Shown here: piece after piece, positions 1 to 6,660 of the stretch
How the letters are laid out: each line of letters starts with the position of its first letter
How positions within the stretch are numbered: position 1 is the stretch's first letter
DNA from: an uncultured Verrucomicrobiota bacterium
GTDB taxonomy: Bacteria; Verrucomicrobiota; Kiritimatiellia; RFP12; UBA1067
DNA length: 9,070 nucleotides
Assembly: GCA_946543025.1 (NCBI GenBank)
Contig: CAMNLN010000124.1
Coordinates: 1-9,070, forward strand
Direction: 5' to 3'
Made by a program: the position numbers and the translations under genes
Notes under the pieces: generated by a model
The model's database searches: none
What the model was told of the DNA's origin: nothing
The model's input: the letters and a program-made list of their open reading frames with translations, nothing else

Positions 1-3000
1 CCCTAGTCGCGTTATGTTGTTGGACGGCCGTCTCCGCCGCCGAGAAGACAATGCGCATCCTCCGCTCGGCCACGACGACCAACGACACGTGGGTCGCGGC
101 GATTGGCGGCCTCGACGAGGGCGACACGCTCGTGTTCGACACGAGCGACTTCACCGCGGTAGGCGGCGGCTCCGCCGTCAACTTCGGCAATGTCGTCACG
201 CCGCCCCTCGCGGGCCTGAAGTTCACGGGCACGTCCATGGGCATCAACATGCAGGGCATCACGATCAACCTCCAGGACGGCGCCGTGATCGACCTCGGAG
301 AGGGGAGCTTCCGCATCGTCTTCGCCAGTTCGTCCCTCAATCCCGGCAAGACGGACTTCACGCGCGTCGTCCGCAGGGGCGGCGGCCTCCTGCAGCTGGA
401 GTCGACCGCCGGCGGCGCGCTGCTGTGGACGCTGGAAGACGGCACCACGATGATCAAGTACGACGCGGCGCTGGGAACGCCTCCCGACTCCTTCCGAGCC
501 GACGCGATCGTCATGGCGGGCGGCTGCCTCACCACCGACCTGATGGGCGCGGACGGCGACGTGCACCTTTCGCCGAACCGCGGCATCACGGTGGCGGATG
601 GCGCCACGGCGGAGTTCGCGAACCGCATCCATGACATTAACCTTTACCTGTCGAAGATCACCGGTAACGGGAACGTGCGTATCGACGGCACGCCGTACAG
701 GGGAAAGGTGTTCTTTACGGCGGCCAACGACTACACGGGCGCGACTCTTGTGGGCGGCGCGGGCATCCACAACGGCGACAACGGCTGTCTGTCGTTCACG
801 GAGAACGGCGCGTTGCCCGCCACCACTGTCGTGTATGGAGGCGGTGCCGTCAACGCGACGCTTGATCTCGCCGGCACGTCCCAGTGCGTGGCCGCAGTCA
901 ACGATAACGGCGACGCCGCAGGACCGCTTGCCTTGCGCGGCGGCATGTTGTCTGTTGGCGTGGCGGCGACAACCACGAGCGTACGGAACGTGACGGCCGG
1001 GGAAGGGGGCGTCCTGCGTCTTGCGGCAGGCTCGTTGAACGCGGCGGAGTCCCTGCCCCTGACCCTTGCCGCAGGGACGGCCGTGAACGTCGGAACCTTG
1101 ACGGCGTTCACTGACGACATCGTGCTGGAGGGCAACGCGGCGTTGTCGGCGGACGGCGATTTCACGCTTGGCGGCGCCGTGACGCGCGCGGAAGGCGCGT
1201 CGTCCGCGACGCTTTCCGTCTCGGTGGGCGGCATGTTCACGTACGGACAAGGCGACGATGTGCTGCGCCCCGTCACGTCGGATGTCTTTTCGGCCCTCTC
1301 GCCCGCGCCAGACATCCTCGACGGAATGATCTGGAGCGATCTCGACCTCTCCGGCTACACGAAGGGAAGTTCCTTCCTGCTCTTCGGCCCGTCGGCGAAC
1401 GCGCAGACCGCGGTGAATGGTACGACCGTGGGATATGCCGGCAGCGGGCTTGACGACGGGGCGTCCGTGACGGTGTCGAACGGCGGGTGCGTGAAGGTCT
1501 ACACGGACGGCTCCACCGTCGTCGATCGCGCGTTCGCGCTGGACGCCACGTCGACGCTTGCGCTGACAGGGTCGGGACGGATCACGCTCTCGGGCACGGT
1601 GACGGGTGGCACGGTGACGGTGGCCGACGGCGTAGAGGTCTTCGTGCCGACGGGCGAGACGCTGACCCTCGCGAGCGCCGTGAACGGCACGCTCGCGAAG
1701 ACGGGCGGCGGCACGCTGGCGTTTGCGGGGACGGTTGCCGGCACATGCACGCTCACGGTGAAAGAGGGCACGGCGCGCCTGGGTGCTTCGGTGGCGGCCG
1801 TGACGGACGTAACGGTGGAGGAAGGCGCCACGCTTGCGTTGGACGCCGACGAGCAGATCGCCGACACGGGCGCTGTGACGCTTCGCGGCACGTTCGACCT
1901 GAACGGGCACGCGGAGACGGTGCTTTCCGTCGGGAACCGCACGGGTAACGACGGCATCCGCGACGACATGTCGGCCCGGATCGTCAATTCATCCGCCGCT
2001 CCTGCCTCTCTGGCGACAGTGGGCGCGAGCTATTTCTACGGACGCGCGGAGGAGACGGTCGGGCCGATCAGCCTGTCGTTCGCGTCGAATGGCAGCGGGC
2101 GTCCCGTCATCGGTGGCGCGCCGGAGTCGTTCGCCGTCAGCTCAATCACGGCGGCGAACGACGGACTGATGATGTACAACCAGCACACGCGCTTCGTCTT
2201 CACGTTCAGGAAACGCCGCGACGGCGCGGCGTCCGGCGTCGCGCTGACGGAAATCCAGCTGACGTGCGGCGGCGTCCCCCTCCCGCAGGACGCCTATTCG
2301 ACCAGCTCGTCGGCGTCCTCGACGGCCGCAGGCAACGTCATGAACCTGTTCGACGGTCGGGCGTCGACAGGCTGGGTGGCGGGTGCCGGCGAGGCGACCG
2401 TTCGCGTGGTGCTCAAGCGTTTCATGCCGGTGGACGGCTACCGGATCTGCCCGCGGGAAATCAACGAGGAACCGCTCGACTGGGACGTGTACGCCTACCG
2501 CTCCGGCTATCTCGGTACGGTCCTGATGGACAGCCGCCGCGACACGCATCTGCTGGTGGACGGCGACTATTCGGGATTCAGGATGAACCTTTCCTCCAAT
2601 TTCCTCTTCTCGGCGGCGGTGCGCGTGGCGGAGCCGTTCGGCGCGGGGACGGCCCTCTCGCTGCCGACGGCAGAGCGCAACTGCCTGCAGCTGGCAGGGA
2701 GCGGCCCTGTTCTCATGGGGGCGGTGTCGGGACCGGGACTCGTCCAGCTCCAATGCGGCACCACGTGGGCGCCGGGCGACCTCTCGGCGTGGACCGGCTC
2801 GCTGGACACGCAGTACGCGACGAACGCGGAGTCGCAGGTGACGGTGCTGCTCGATGCGGCGCGCGGCCCGTCGGCGCAGCGCGTGAACCTCTGCGAGTCG
2901 GCGGAGATGGGGAACGTCACGTTCGGCAACGCGGGGATGACGCCCGTCGCCCTCCTGGCGGACGATGCGACGGACGGCACGCTGCGCGGGCGGCTCGCGG

Positions 3001-4847
3001 ACGTGAACGGCCCGATGGGCCTCGTGAAGCGCGGCGCCGGCACGGTCGTCACGGAGATGCAGGGCGCGGAAAACACGGGCGTGACGGCTGTTGAGGCGGG
3101 GCGTCTGCGCGTCATCGGTCCGCGCCGGACCGGCCTCACCGTCACGGCGCACCACGTGCGCATCACGCCAACCGAAGTCCACGGCGGCAAGGACTGGCAC
3201 GACAGCAACGGCTACAACTGGGGCATGAACGAATTCCAGTTGCTGGACGCGGAAGGAAACGCGGTTGCCTGGCCGAGCGACAGGCAGCTTTCAGCCGACA
3301 ACAACGGCGCAGGCGCGAACGGGTTCGCAAATCTCATCGACGGCAATATCAAGACGCGGTGCCTCGTCTGGAACGTCGGCCAGTCGAAGACCTCCTCGGT
3401 TTTGCCGCCCGTGACGATCTCGAGCGTGACGGGCTTCACCTTCAGTGGTTACCGCTGGCATACGCCGCACGGTAACGGGGTGGATGCGAACCGCACGCCG
3501 GTAGCGCTGACGCTGGAGGTCAGCGACGACGGACAGAACTGGACGACCGTGGACGTGCGTCGTGTGCCGTGGGTAGAAGATTCGACGAGTTTTGCAAGCG
3601 GCAATCCGGGCATCCTGCGCGGACCGTTCACGCTCGCGGGCGAATCGACGGGAACCGATACGCTCTACACGCTGCCGTCCGCGTTCTTCGCGGAAGCGAC
3701 GGCGCGCGACAGCTCCGCGCCCGCGCTCACGGCGCGCTACTTCCGCTTCGAGCCGTTCTCCACGTCCAACCCGCAGATGAGCAACGTGTCCTACGGCTGG
3801 ATGATCAGCGAGTTCTCCCTCTTCCGCAACGGCGAGCGCCTCGACTGGCCGAGCGATGCGACGGTGACGGTCGTCGGCGGAACGGTGGCCGACACGAACA
3901 ACTCGAAGGTCCGTAACCTGATCAACAATCTGACGGCGGATCCCGACAACGGAAAAGTCCAGGGCAAGGTGGAGCGCTGCTTCGTGACGGAATATCCGTC
4001 GTACGCGCAGATTGACGCGCACAGGAACGTGGCGTTCGACGCTTACGGGTTCTGGTCTTCCGCCGGCGGCGGCTACGACGGCCGCATCCCGACGGGCTGG
4101 CGCGTGTGGGCCAGCCAGGACGGCGTGGACTGGCAATTGATCGACGCCAAGGCGGACATGAAAGGCTCGATCACCGTTCGCGAATACGCCTTGCAGGGGC
4201 CGTGGAACGTGGCGCGGAAGTTCCCGCTCCTGAACGCGAACAACGGCGCGGGCAACGCGCTCGGCGACGAGTCGCCCGTGGCGATCAGCGCGAACGCGAC
4301 GTTGGAGATCGCGGCCGACTACGAGAAGTTCGGCACGCTCTCCGGCGCGGGATCGCTGGAGCTGGTCGGCGGCGCGACGGCGGAGATCAACGCCGTGCCG
4401 GCGGCGGGTTCGTTCTCCGGCACCGTGACCGGTTCCGGAACGCTCGTGGTGAGCGGCGTCGCCACGCAGGCGTTCGACAACGCGGCGCTGTTGGGCGTTA
4501 CGACGCTGGAGCTGAACGGCGGCACGGTGACGGGCACGGCGTCGGCGCCGGGCGCGCTTACGGTCGCATGCGGCGATGGCGTCTGGTTCGGCGAGCTGGC
4601 GGCCGGCGGCGCGCTGACCGTGACTGGCGCGCCTGTCATCGGCCTGCCGTCCGACCCGGGCCCGGCGTTCCGCAAGACGCTCTTCACCTTCACCTCCATC
4701 GACTCGGCCTCGGCGGCGGCGCTCCAGGGCGCGTCGTTCGACACGGCGGTGGAACTGCCGAAGGGCCTCAAGCCGCATGTGACCGTGGATGCCACCTCGT
4801 GTGTCCTTACCGTCGCCGCCGATGGTACGATCATGATCTTCCGGTAG
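1..4847 (+). CDS. Giant secreted beta-helix protein with three discoidin-like modules (5' partial)
   Basis: The reading frame is open from the first complete codon at position 3 to TAG at 4845-4847, giving 1614 visible residues. The ATG at 51 is not the real start: the codons before it read LVALCCWTAVSAAEKT, the hydrophobic end of a signal peptide with a probable cleavage after VSA. The gene therefore begins upstream of the window. The mature protein is rich in G, T, A, V and N. Autotransporter-associated (PATR-like) beta-strand repeats are seen near 654-777 (ANDYTGATLVGG), 1693-1791 (LAKTGGGTLAFAG), 3018-3120 (LVKRGAGTVV) and 4413-4480. Three F5/8-type-C-like modules lie at about 2181-2610, 3141-3575 and 3735-4195. 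No C-terminal outer-membrane barrel follows; the protein ends in GTIMIFR. It is probably a surface or extracellular adhesin or glycan-binding protein, which is inference. No catalytic domain was recognised. It is probably co-transcribed with the oxidoreductase gene 8 bases downstream. Confidence 0.9.
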   Translation, partial: LVALCCWTAVSAAEKTMRILRSATTTNDTWVAAIGGLDEGDTLVFDTSDFTAVGGGSAVNFGNVVTPPLAGLKFTGTSMGINMQGITINLQDGAVIDLGEGSFRIVFASSSLNPGKTDFTRVVRRGGGLLQLESTAGGALLWTLEDGTTMIKYDAALGTPPDSFRADAIVMAGGCLTTDLMGADGDVHLSPNRGITVADGATAEFANRIHDINLYLSKITGNGNVRIDGTPYRGKVFFTAANDYTGATLVGGAGIHNGDNGCLSFTENGALPATTVVYGGGAVNATLDLAGTSQCVAAVNDNGDAAGPLALRGGMLSVGVAATTTSVRNVTAGEGGVLRLAAGSLNAAESLPLTLAAGTAVNVGTLTAFTDDIVLEGNAALSADGDFTLGGAVTRAEGASSATLSVSVGGMFTYGQGDDVLRPVTSDVFSALSPAPDILDGMIWSDLDLSGYTKGSSFLLFGPSANAQTAVNGTTVGYAGSGLDDGASVTVSNGGCVKVYTDGSTVVDRAFALDATSTLALTGSGRITLSGTVTGGTVTVADGVEVFVPTGETLTLASAVNGTLAKTGGGTLAFAGTVAGTCTLTVKEGTARLGASVAAVTDVTVEEGATLALDADEQIADTGAVTLRGTFDLNGHAETVLSVGNRTGNDGIRDDMSARIVNSSAAPASLATVGASYFYGRAEETVGPISLSFASNGSGRPVIGGAPESFAVSSITAANDGLMMYNQHTRFVFTFRKRRDGAASGVALTEIQLTCGGVPLPQDAYSTSSSASSTAAGNVMNLFDGRASTGWVAGAGEATVRVVLKRFMPVDGYRICPREINEEPLDWDVYAYRSGYLGTVLMDSRRDTHLLVDGDYSGFRMNLSSNFLFSAAVRVAEPFGAGTALSLPTAERNCLQLAGSGPVLMGAVSGPGLVQLQCGTTWAPGDLSAWTGSLDTQYATNAESQVTVLLDAARGPSAQRVNLCESAEMGNVTFGNAGMTPVALLADDATDGTLRGRLADVNGPMGLVKRGAGTVVTEMQGAENTGVTAVEAGRLRVIGPRRTGLTVTAHHVRITPTEVHGGKDWHDSNGYNWGMNEFQLLDAEGNAVAWPSDRQLSADNNGAGANGFANLIDGNIKTRCLVWNVGQSKTSSVLPPVTISSVTGFTFSGYRWHTPHGNGVDANRTPVALTLEVSDDGQNWTTVDVRRVPWVEDSTSFASGNPGILRGPFTLAGESTGTDTLYTLPSAFFAEATARDSSAPALTARYFRFEPFSTSNPQMSNVSYGWMISEFSLFRNGERLDWPSDATVTVVGGTVADTNNSKVRNLINNLTADPDNGKVQGKVERCFVTEYPSYAQIDAHRNVAFDAYGFWSSAGGGYDGRIPTGWRVWASQDGVDWQLIDAKADMKGSITVREYALQGPWNVARKFPLLNANNGAGNALGDESPVAISANATLEIAADYEKFGTLSGAGSLELVGGATAEINAVPAAGSFSGTVTGSGTLVVSGVATQAFDNAALLGVTTLELNGGTVTGTASAPGALTVACGDGVWFGELAAGGALTVTGAPVIGLPSDPGPAFRKTLFTFTSIDSASAAALQGASFDTAVELPKGLKPHVTVDATSCVLTVAADGTIMIFR
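2181..2610 (+). other. Discoidin-like module, copy 1
   Basis: This segment of the giant protein opens with TRFVFTF, then has LTEIQL, NLFDGRASTGW and a later DWDVYAYRSG stretch followed by VLMDSRRD. The order (aromatic strand, acidic strand with E-[IF]-x-L, N-L-[FI]-D-G, then a tryptophan strand) matches F5/8 type C galactose-binding-like folds and the two further copies in the same protein. It is the most diverged of the three: the W-P-S-D motif is missing, with LPQD in its place. The ligand is unknown. Confidence 0.55.
3141..3575 (+). other. Discoidin-like module, copy 2
   Basis: This copy shows HHVRITP, MNEFQLLDAEGNAVAWPSD, NLIDGNIKTR and then LEVSDDGQNWTTVD. The last segment is very typical of the F5/8 type C family (a strand ending in S-x-D-G-x-x-W-x-x-V). 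It follows a PATR-like strand repeat directly and is separated from copy 3 by about 160 bases. Binding of a carbohydrate or other surface ligand is inferred from the family. Confidence 0.65.
3735..4195 (+). other. Discoidin-like module, copy 3
   Basis: This copy shows RYFRFEP, ISEFSLFRNGERLDWPSD, VRNLINNL and WRVWASQDGVDWQLID, aligning motif for motif with copy 2. Compared with copy 2 it has a longer insertion between the W-P-S-D and tryptophan-strand motifs. After it the protein returns to beta-helix type sequence up to the C terminus. Confidence 0.65.
4824..4844 (+). other. C-terminal tail motif GTIMIFR of the giant secreted protein
   Basis: The last seven codons before TAG encode GTIMIFR. 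The same pattern, G-T, four hydrophobic residues, R at the extreme C terminus, closes the LamG protein at 8497-8517 (GTMLILR). It is a candidate sorting or anchoring signal. The sequence similarity is seen directly; the function is inference. Confidence 0.4.
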
Positions 4848-4850
4848 AGG
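4846..4850 (+). promoter_or_regulatory. Ribosome binding site overlapping the upstream stop codon
   Basis: AGAGG sits five bases before the ATG at 4856, and its first two bases are part of the TAG stop of the preceding gene. This fixes the start of the oxidoreductase gene and suggests translational coupling with the giant surface protein gene. Confidence 0.7.
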
Positions 4851-4855
4851 TTGCC

Positions 4856-6508
4856 ATGAAGAAAATCGTATGGGCGAGTTGTGTGGTCTGGATTGCCGCG
4901 GCGGTCCGGGCGGAGGTCGTCACCGCGGACTTGGTGATCTACGGAAGTTCGCCTGCCGCGGTGTCCGCCGCCGTGAAGGCCGTTGACATGGGCCTGAAGC
5001 CGGTCGTCGTGTCGCCCGAGCGGCACGTGGGCGGCCTCACCGTGTCGGGACTCGGCTTCACCGATTCAGGCAACACGTCGTCCATCGGCGGGCTCGCACG
5101 CCAGTTCTACCGCCGCATCTACCTCGCCTACCAGGAGCCGTCCGCCTGGCGCTGGGAACGGATGGAGGACTTCAAGGCCGGCGGACAGGGAACGAAGGCG
5201 ATCGTCCACGCGGAGAAGACGATGTGGACGTTCGAGCCGCATGTCGCGGAACGCGTGTTTGCCGCGTGGCTCGCGGAGAAAGGGGTGTCGGTGCGGCGCG
5301 GGGAGTTCCTCGACCGCGAGAAGGGCGTGAAGAAGGCGGACGGGCGGATCGTCTCGATCGCCACGCTCTCGGGCAACACGTACCGCGGCCGCTACTTCAT
5401 CGACGCCACGTACGAGGGCGACCTCATGGCGGCCGCCGGCGTTCCGTACCGGGTCGGCCGCGAGAGCTGTTCCGAGTTCGGCGAGACGTGGAACGGCAAC
5501 CAGGTGGGCGTGCTGCACCACAAGCACCATTTTCGCAACTGGAAGGTTTCGCCCTACAAGGTTCCCGGCGATTCCTCCAGCGGGCTGTGCGCCTTGGTGG
5601 ACGCGTCCGCGCCCGGCGTGCGCGGCGCAGGCGACCGCCGCGTGCAGGCCTACTGCTACCGCCTCTGCATGACGGACGACCCGCGCAACCGCCTTCCGTT
5701 CGAGAAGCCGTCCGGATACGATCCCGCCCGCTACGCGCTGCTCGCCCGCGTCTACGCGCAGGGATATTCCGAGACGTTCGCGAAGTTCGACCGCATCGCC
5801 AACCACAAGACGGACACCAACAACCACGGCCCCGTGAACTTCGATTATCTGGGCGGCAGCTACGAGTGGCCGGAGGCGAGCTACGCGCGCCGCGCGGAAC
5901 TCGCGAAGGAGCACCGGGACTACCAGATGGGCCTGCTCTACTTCATCGCGAACGATCCCTCGGTTCCGGCGGACGTGCGAAGGGCGATGTCGAAATGGGG
6001 GCTCGCGAAGGACGAGTTCGCGGACAACGGCGGCTGGCCGTACCACATCTACGTGCGCGAGGGGCGGCGCATGGTAGGCGAGTACGTGATGACCGAGCAC
6101 GACTGCCTCGGGGCAGCGCGCCATCCGGCGCAGGGGAAAGCCTACGGGCCGGTGGGCATGGGGTCCTACAACCTCGATTCCCACAACGTGCGCCGGTACG
6201 TGACCGCGGAGGGCTTCGTGCAGAACGAGGGCGACATCGGGGTACATCCGAAGCGTCCGTACGGCATCGACTACGGTGCCATCGTCCCGCGCCGCGCGGT
6301 GTGCCGGAACCTCCTCGTGCCGGTGGCGCTCTCCGCCACGCACACCGCGTTCGGGTCGATCCGCATGGAGCCGGTGTTCATGCTGCTGGGGGAGTCGGCC
6401 GCCACCGCCGCCGCGCTGGCGGCCGAGGATGGACGCGCCGTGCAGGACGTTCCGTACGCCGCGCTGTCCGCGCGGCTGCGCGCGGACGGACAGATACTGG
6501 AACTGTAG
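4856..6508 (+). CDS. Exported FAD-dependent oxidoreductase (PF12831-type)
   Basis: The protein is 550 residues. Residues 1-19 form a Sec signal peptide with a likely cut after VRA; no twin-arginine motif is present. The FAD-binding Rossmann segment follows at once: DLVIYGSSPAAVSAA (25-39), with the acidic end of the second strand at PERHVGG (54-60) and GLGFTDSGN (65-73). Further family hallmarks are FIDATYEGDL (around 180-190), VQAYCYRLCMTDDP, KTDTNNHGPVNFD, WGLAKDEF, REGRRMVGEYVMT, SHNVRRYV and, near the C terminus, SIRMEPVFMLLGESAATAA (R503-M-E-P). The sequence is full-length and apparently intact. The substrate is unknown; members are often annotated as FAD-dependent oxidoreductase or, misleadingly, xanthan lyase. 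It is expected to act in the periplasm or outside the cell. It starts 8 bases after the giant surface protein gene, and a probable terminator follows. An in-frame extension upstream to 4106 only overlaps the preceding gene and is discarded. Confidence 0.95.
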   Translation: MKKIVWASCVVWIAAAVRAEVVTADLVIYGSSPAAVSAAVKAVDMGLKPVVVSPERHVGGLTVSGLGFTDSGNTSSIGGLARQFYRRIYLAYQEPSAWRWERMEDFKAGGQGTKAIVHAEKTMWTFEPHVAERVFAAWLAEKGVSVRRGEFLDREKGVKKADGRIVSIATLSGNTYRGRYFIDATYEGDLMAAAGVPYRVGRESCSEFGETWNGNQVGVLHHKHHFRNWKVSPYKVPGDSSSGLCALVDASAPGVRGAGDRRVQAYCYRLCMTDDPRNRLPFEKPSGYDPARYALLARVYAQGYSETFAKFDRIANHKTDTNNHGPVNFDYLGGSYEWPEASYARRAELAKEHRDYQMGLLYFIANDPSVPADVRRAMSKWGLAKDEFADNGGWPYHIYVREGRRMVGEYVMTEHDCLGAARHPAQGKAYGPVGMGSYNLDSHNVRRYVTAEGFVQNEGDIGVHPKRPYGIDYGAIVPRRAVCRNLLVPVALSATHTAFGSIRMEPVFMLLGESAATAAALAAEDGRAVQDVPYAALSARLRADGQILEL

Positions 6509-6556
6509 TTGTGCGACACAATCGGGCGGTCGCGACAAGCGCGATCGTTCCCGGTG

Positions 6557-6579
6557 GGGGGGGGCTTGATGCCCTCCCC
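6557..6579 (+). terminator. GC-rich hairpin after the oxidoreductase gene, probable terminator
   Basis: The run GGGGGGGGC (6557-6565) pairs with GCCCTCCCC (6571-6579) over nine base pairs, one of them G-U, around a five-base loop TTGAT. It starts 49 bases after the stop codon. The bases after it are only moderately T-rich (GCTTGCTTGCGTTCC), so a classic U-tract is missing. Its place between one gene end and the next promoter supports a terminator role. Confidence 0.45.
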
Positions 6580-6580
6580 G

Positions 6581-6611
6581 GCTTGCTTGCGTTCCTGCTT
6601 GACGAGCAAGC
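6581..6611 (+). promoter_or_regulatory. Inverted repeat around the -35 box, possible operator
   Basis: GCTTGCT (6581-6587) and AGCAAGC (6605-6611) are perfect inverted copies separated by 17 bases. The right arm begins directly after the -35 hexamer. This could be a regulator site or a weak second hairpin after the terminator; no regulator gene is present to decide. Confidence 0.3.
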
Positions 6612-6628
6612 GCTGAAAATGCGATAAT
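6599..6628 (+). promoter_or_regulatory. Sigma70-type promoter with extended -10 for the LamG protein gene
   Basis: The -35 box is TTGACG (6599-6604). After an 18-base spacer comes the -10 box GATAAT (6623-6628), one base off consensus, preceded by TGC (6620-6622), which makes an extended -10. Transcription would begin near 6635, giving a leader of about 25 bases that contains the ribosome binding site. The LamG gene thus appears to be its own transcription unit. Confidence 0.65.
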
Positions 6629-6648
6629 GCGTAAGATTCATCTTGAGC

Positions 6649-6653
6649 GGAGG
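6649..6653 (+). promoter_or_regulatory. Ribosome binding site deciding the LamG protein start
   Basis: GGAGG lies seven bases before the ATG at 6661. An in-frame TTG at 6643 would place this strong site inside the coding region and add six residues before the signal peptide, so the ATG at 6661 is chosen. Confidence 0.8.
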
Positions 6654-6660
6654 TTTTTGC

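Noticed and set aside
1590..1624. Local repeat GGCACGGTGACGG within the giant gene
   Set aside because: It reflects repeated SGTV/GGTV codons of the beta-strand repeats rather than a separate DNA element.
12..1910. Long open frame on the minus strand opposite the giant protein gene
   Set aside because: It is rich in R, A, H and V with no domain, signal or ribosome binding site; it is the complement of a GC-rich coding region.
3291..4778. Minus-strand open frame of about 495 codons
   Set aside because: The same arginine-rich low-complexity composition, lying opposite clear discoidin-like coding sequence.
4106..4855. Upstream in-frame extension of the oxidoreductase
   Set aside because: The extension is arginine- and glycine-rich shadow sequence inside the giant gene. 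The ATG at 4856 has a ribosome binding site and a signal peptide.
5066..6538. Minus-strand open frame of about 490 codons opposite the oxidoreductase
   Set aside because: The plus-strand protein matches a well-known family throughout, and the minus frame has no recognisable motif.
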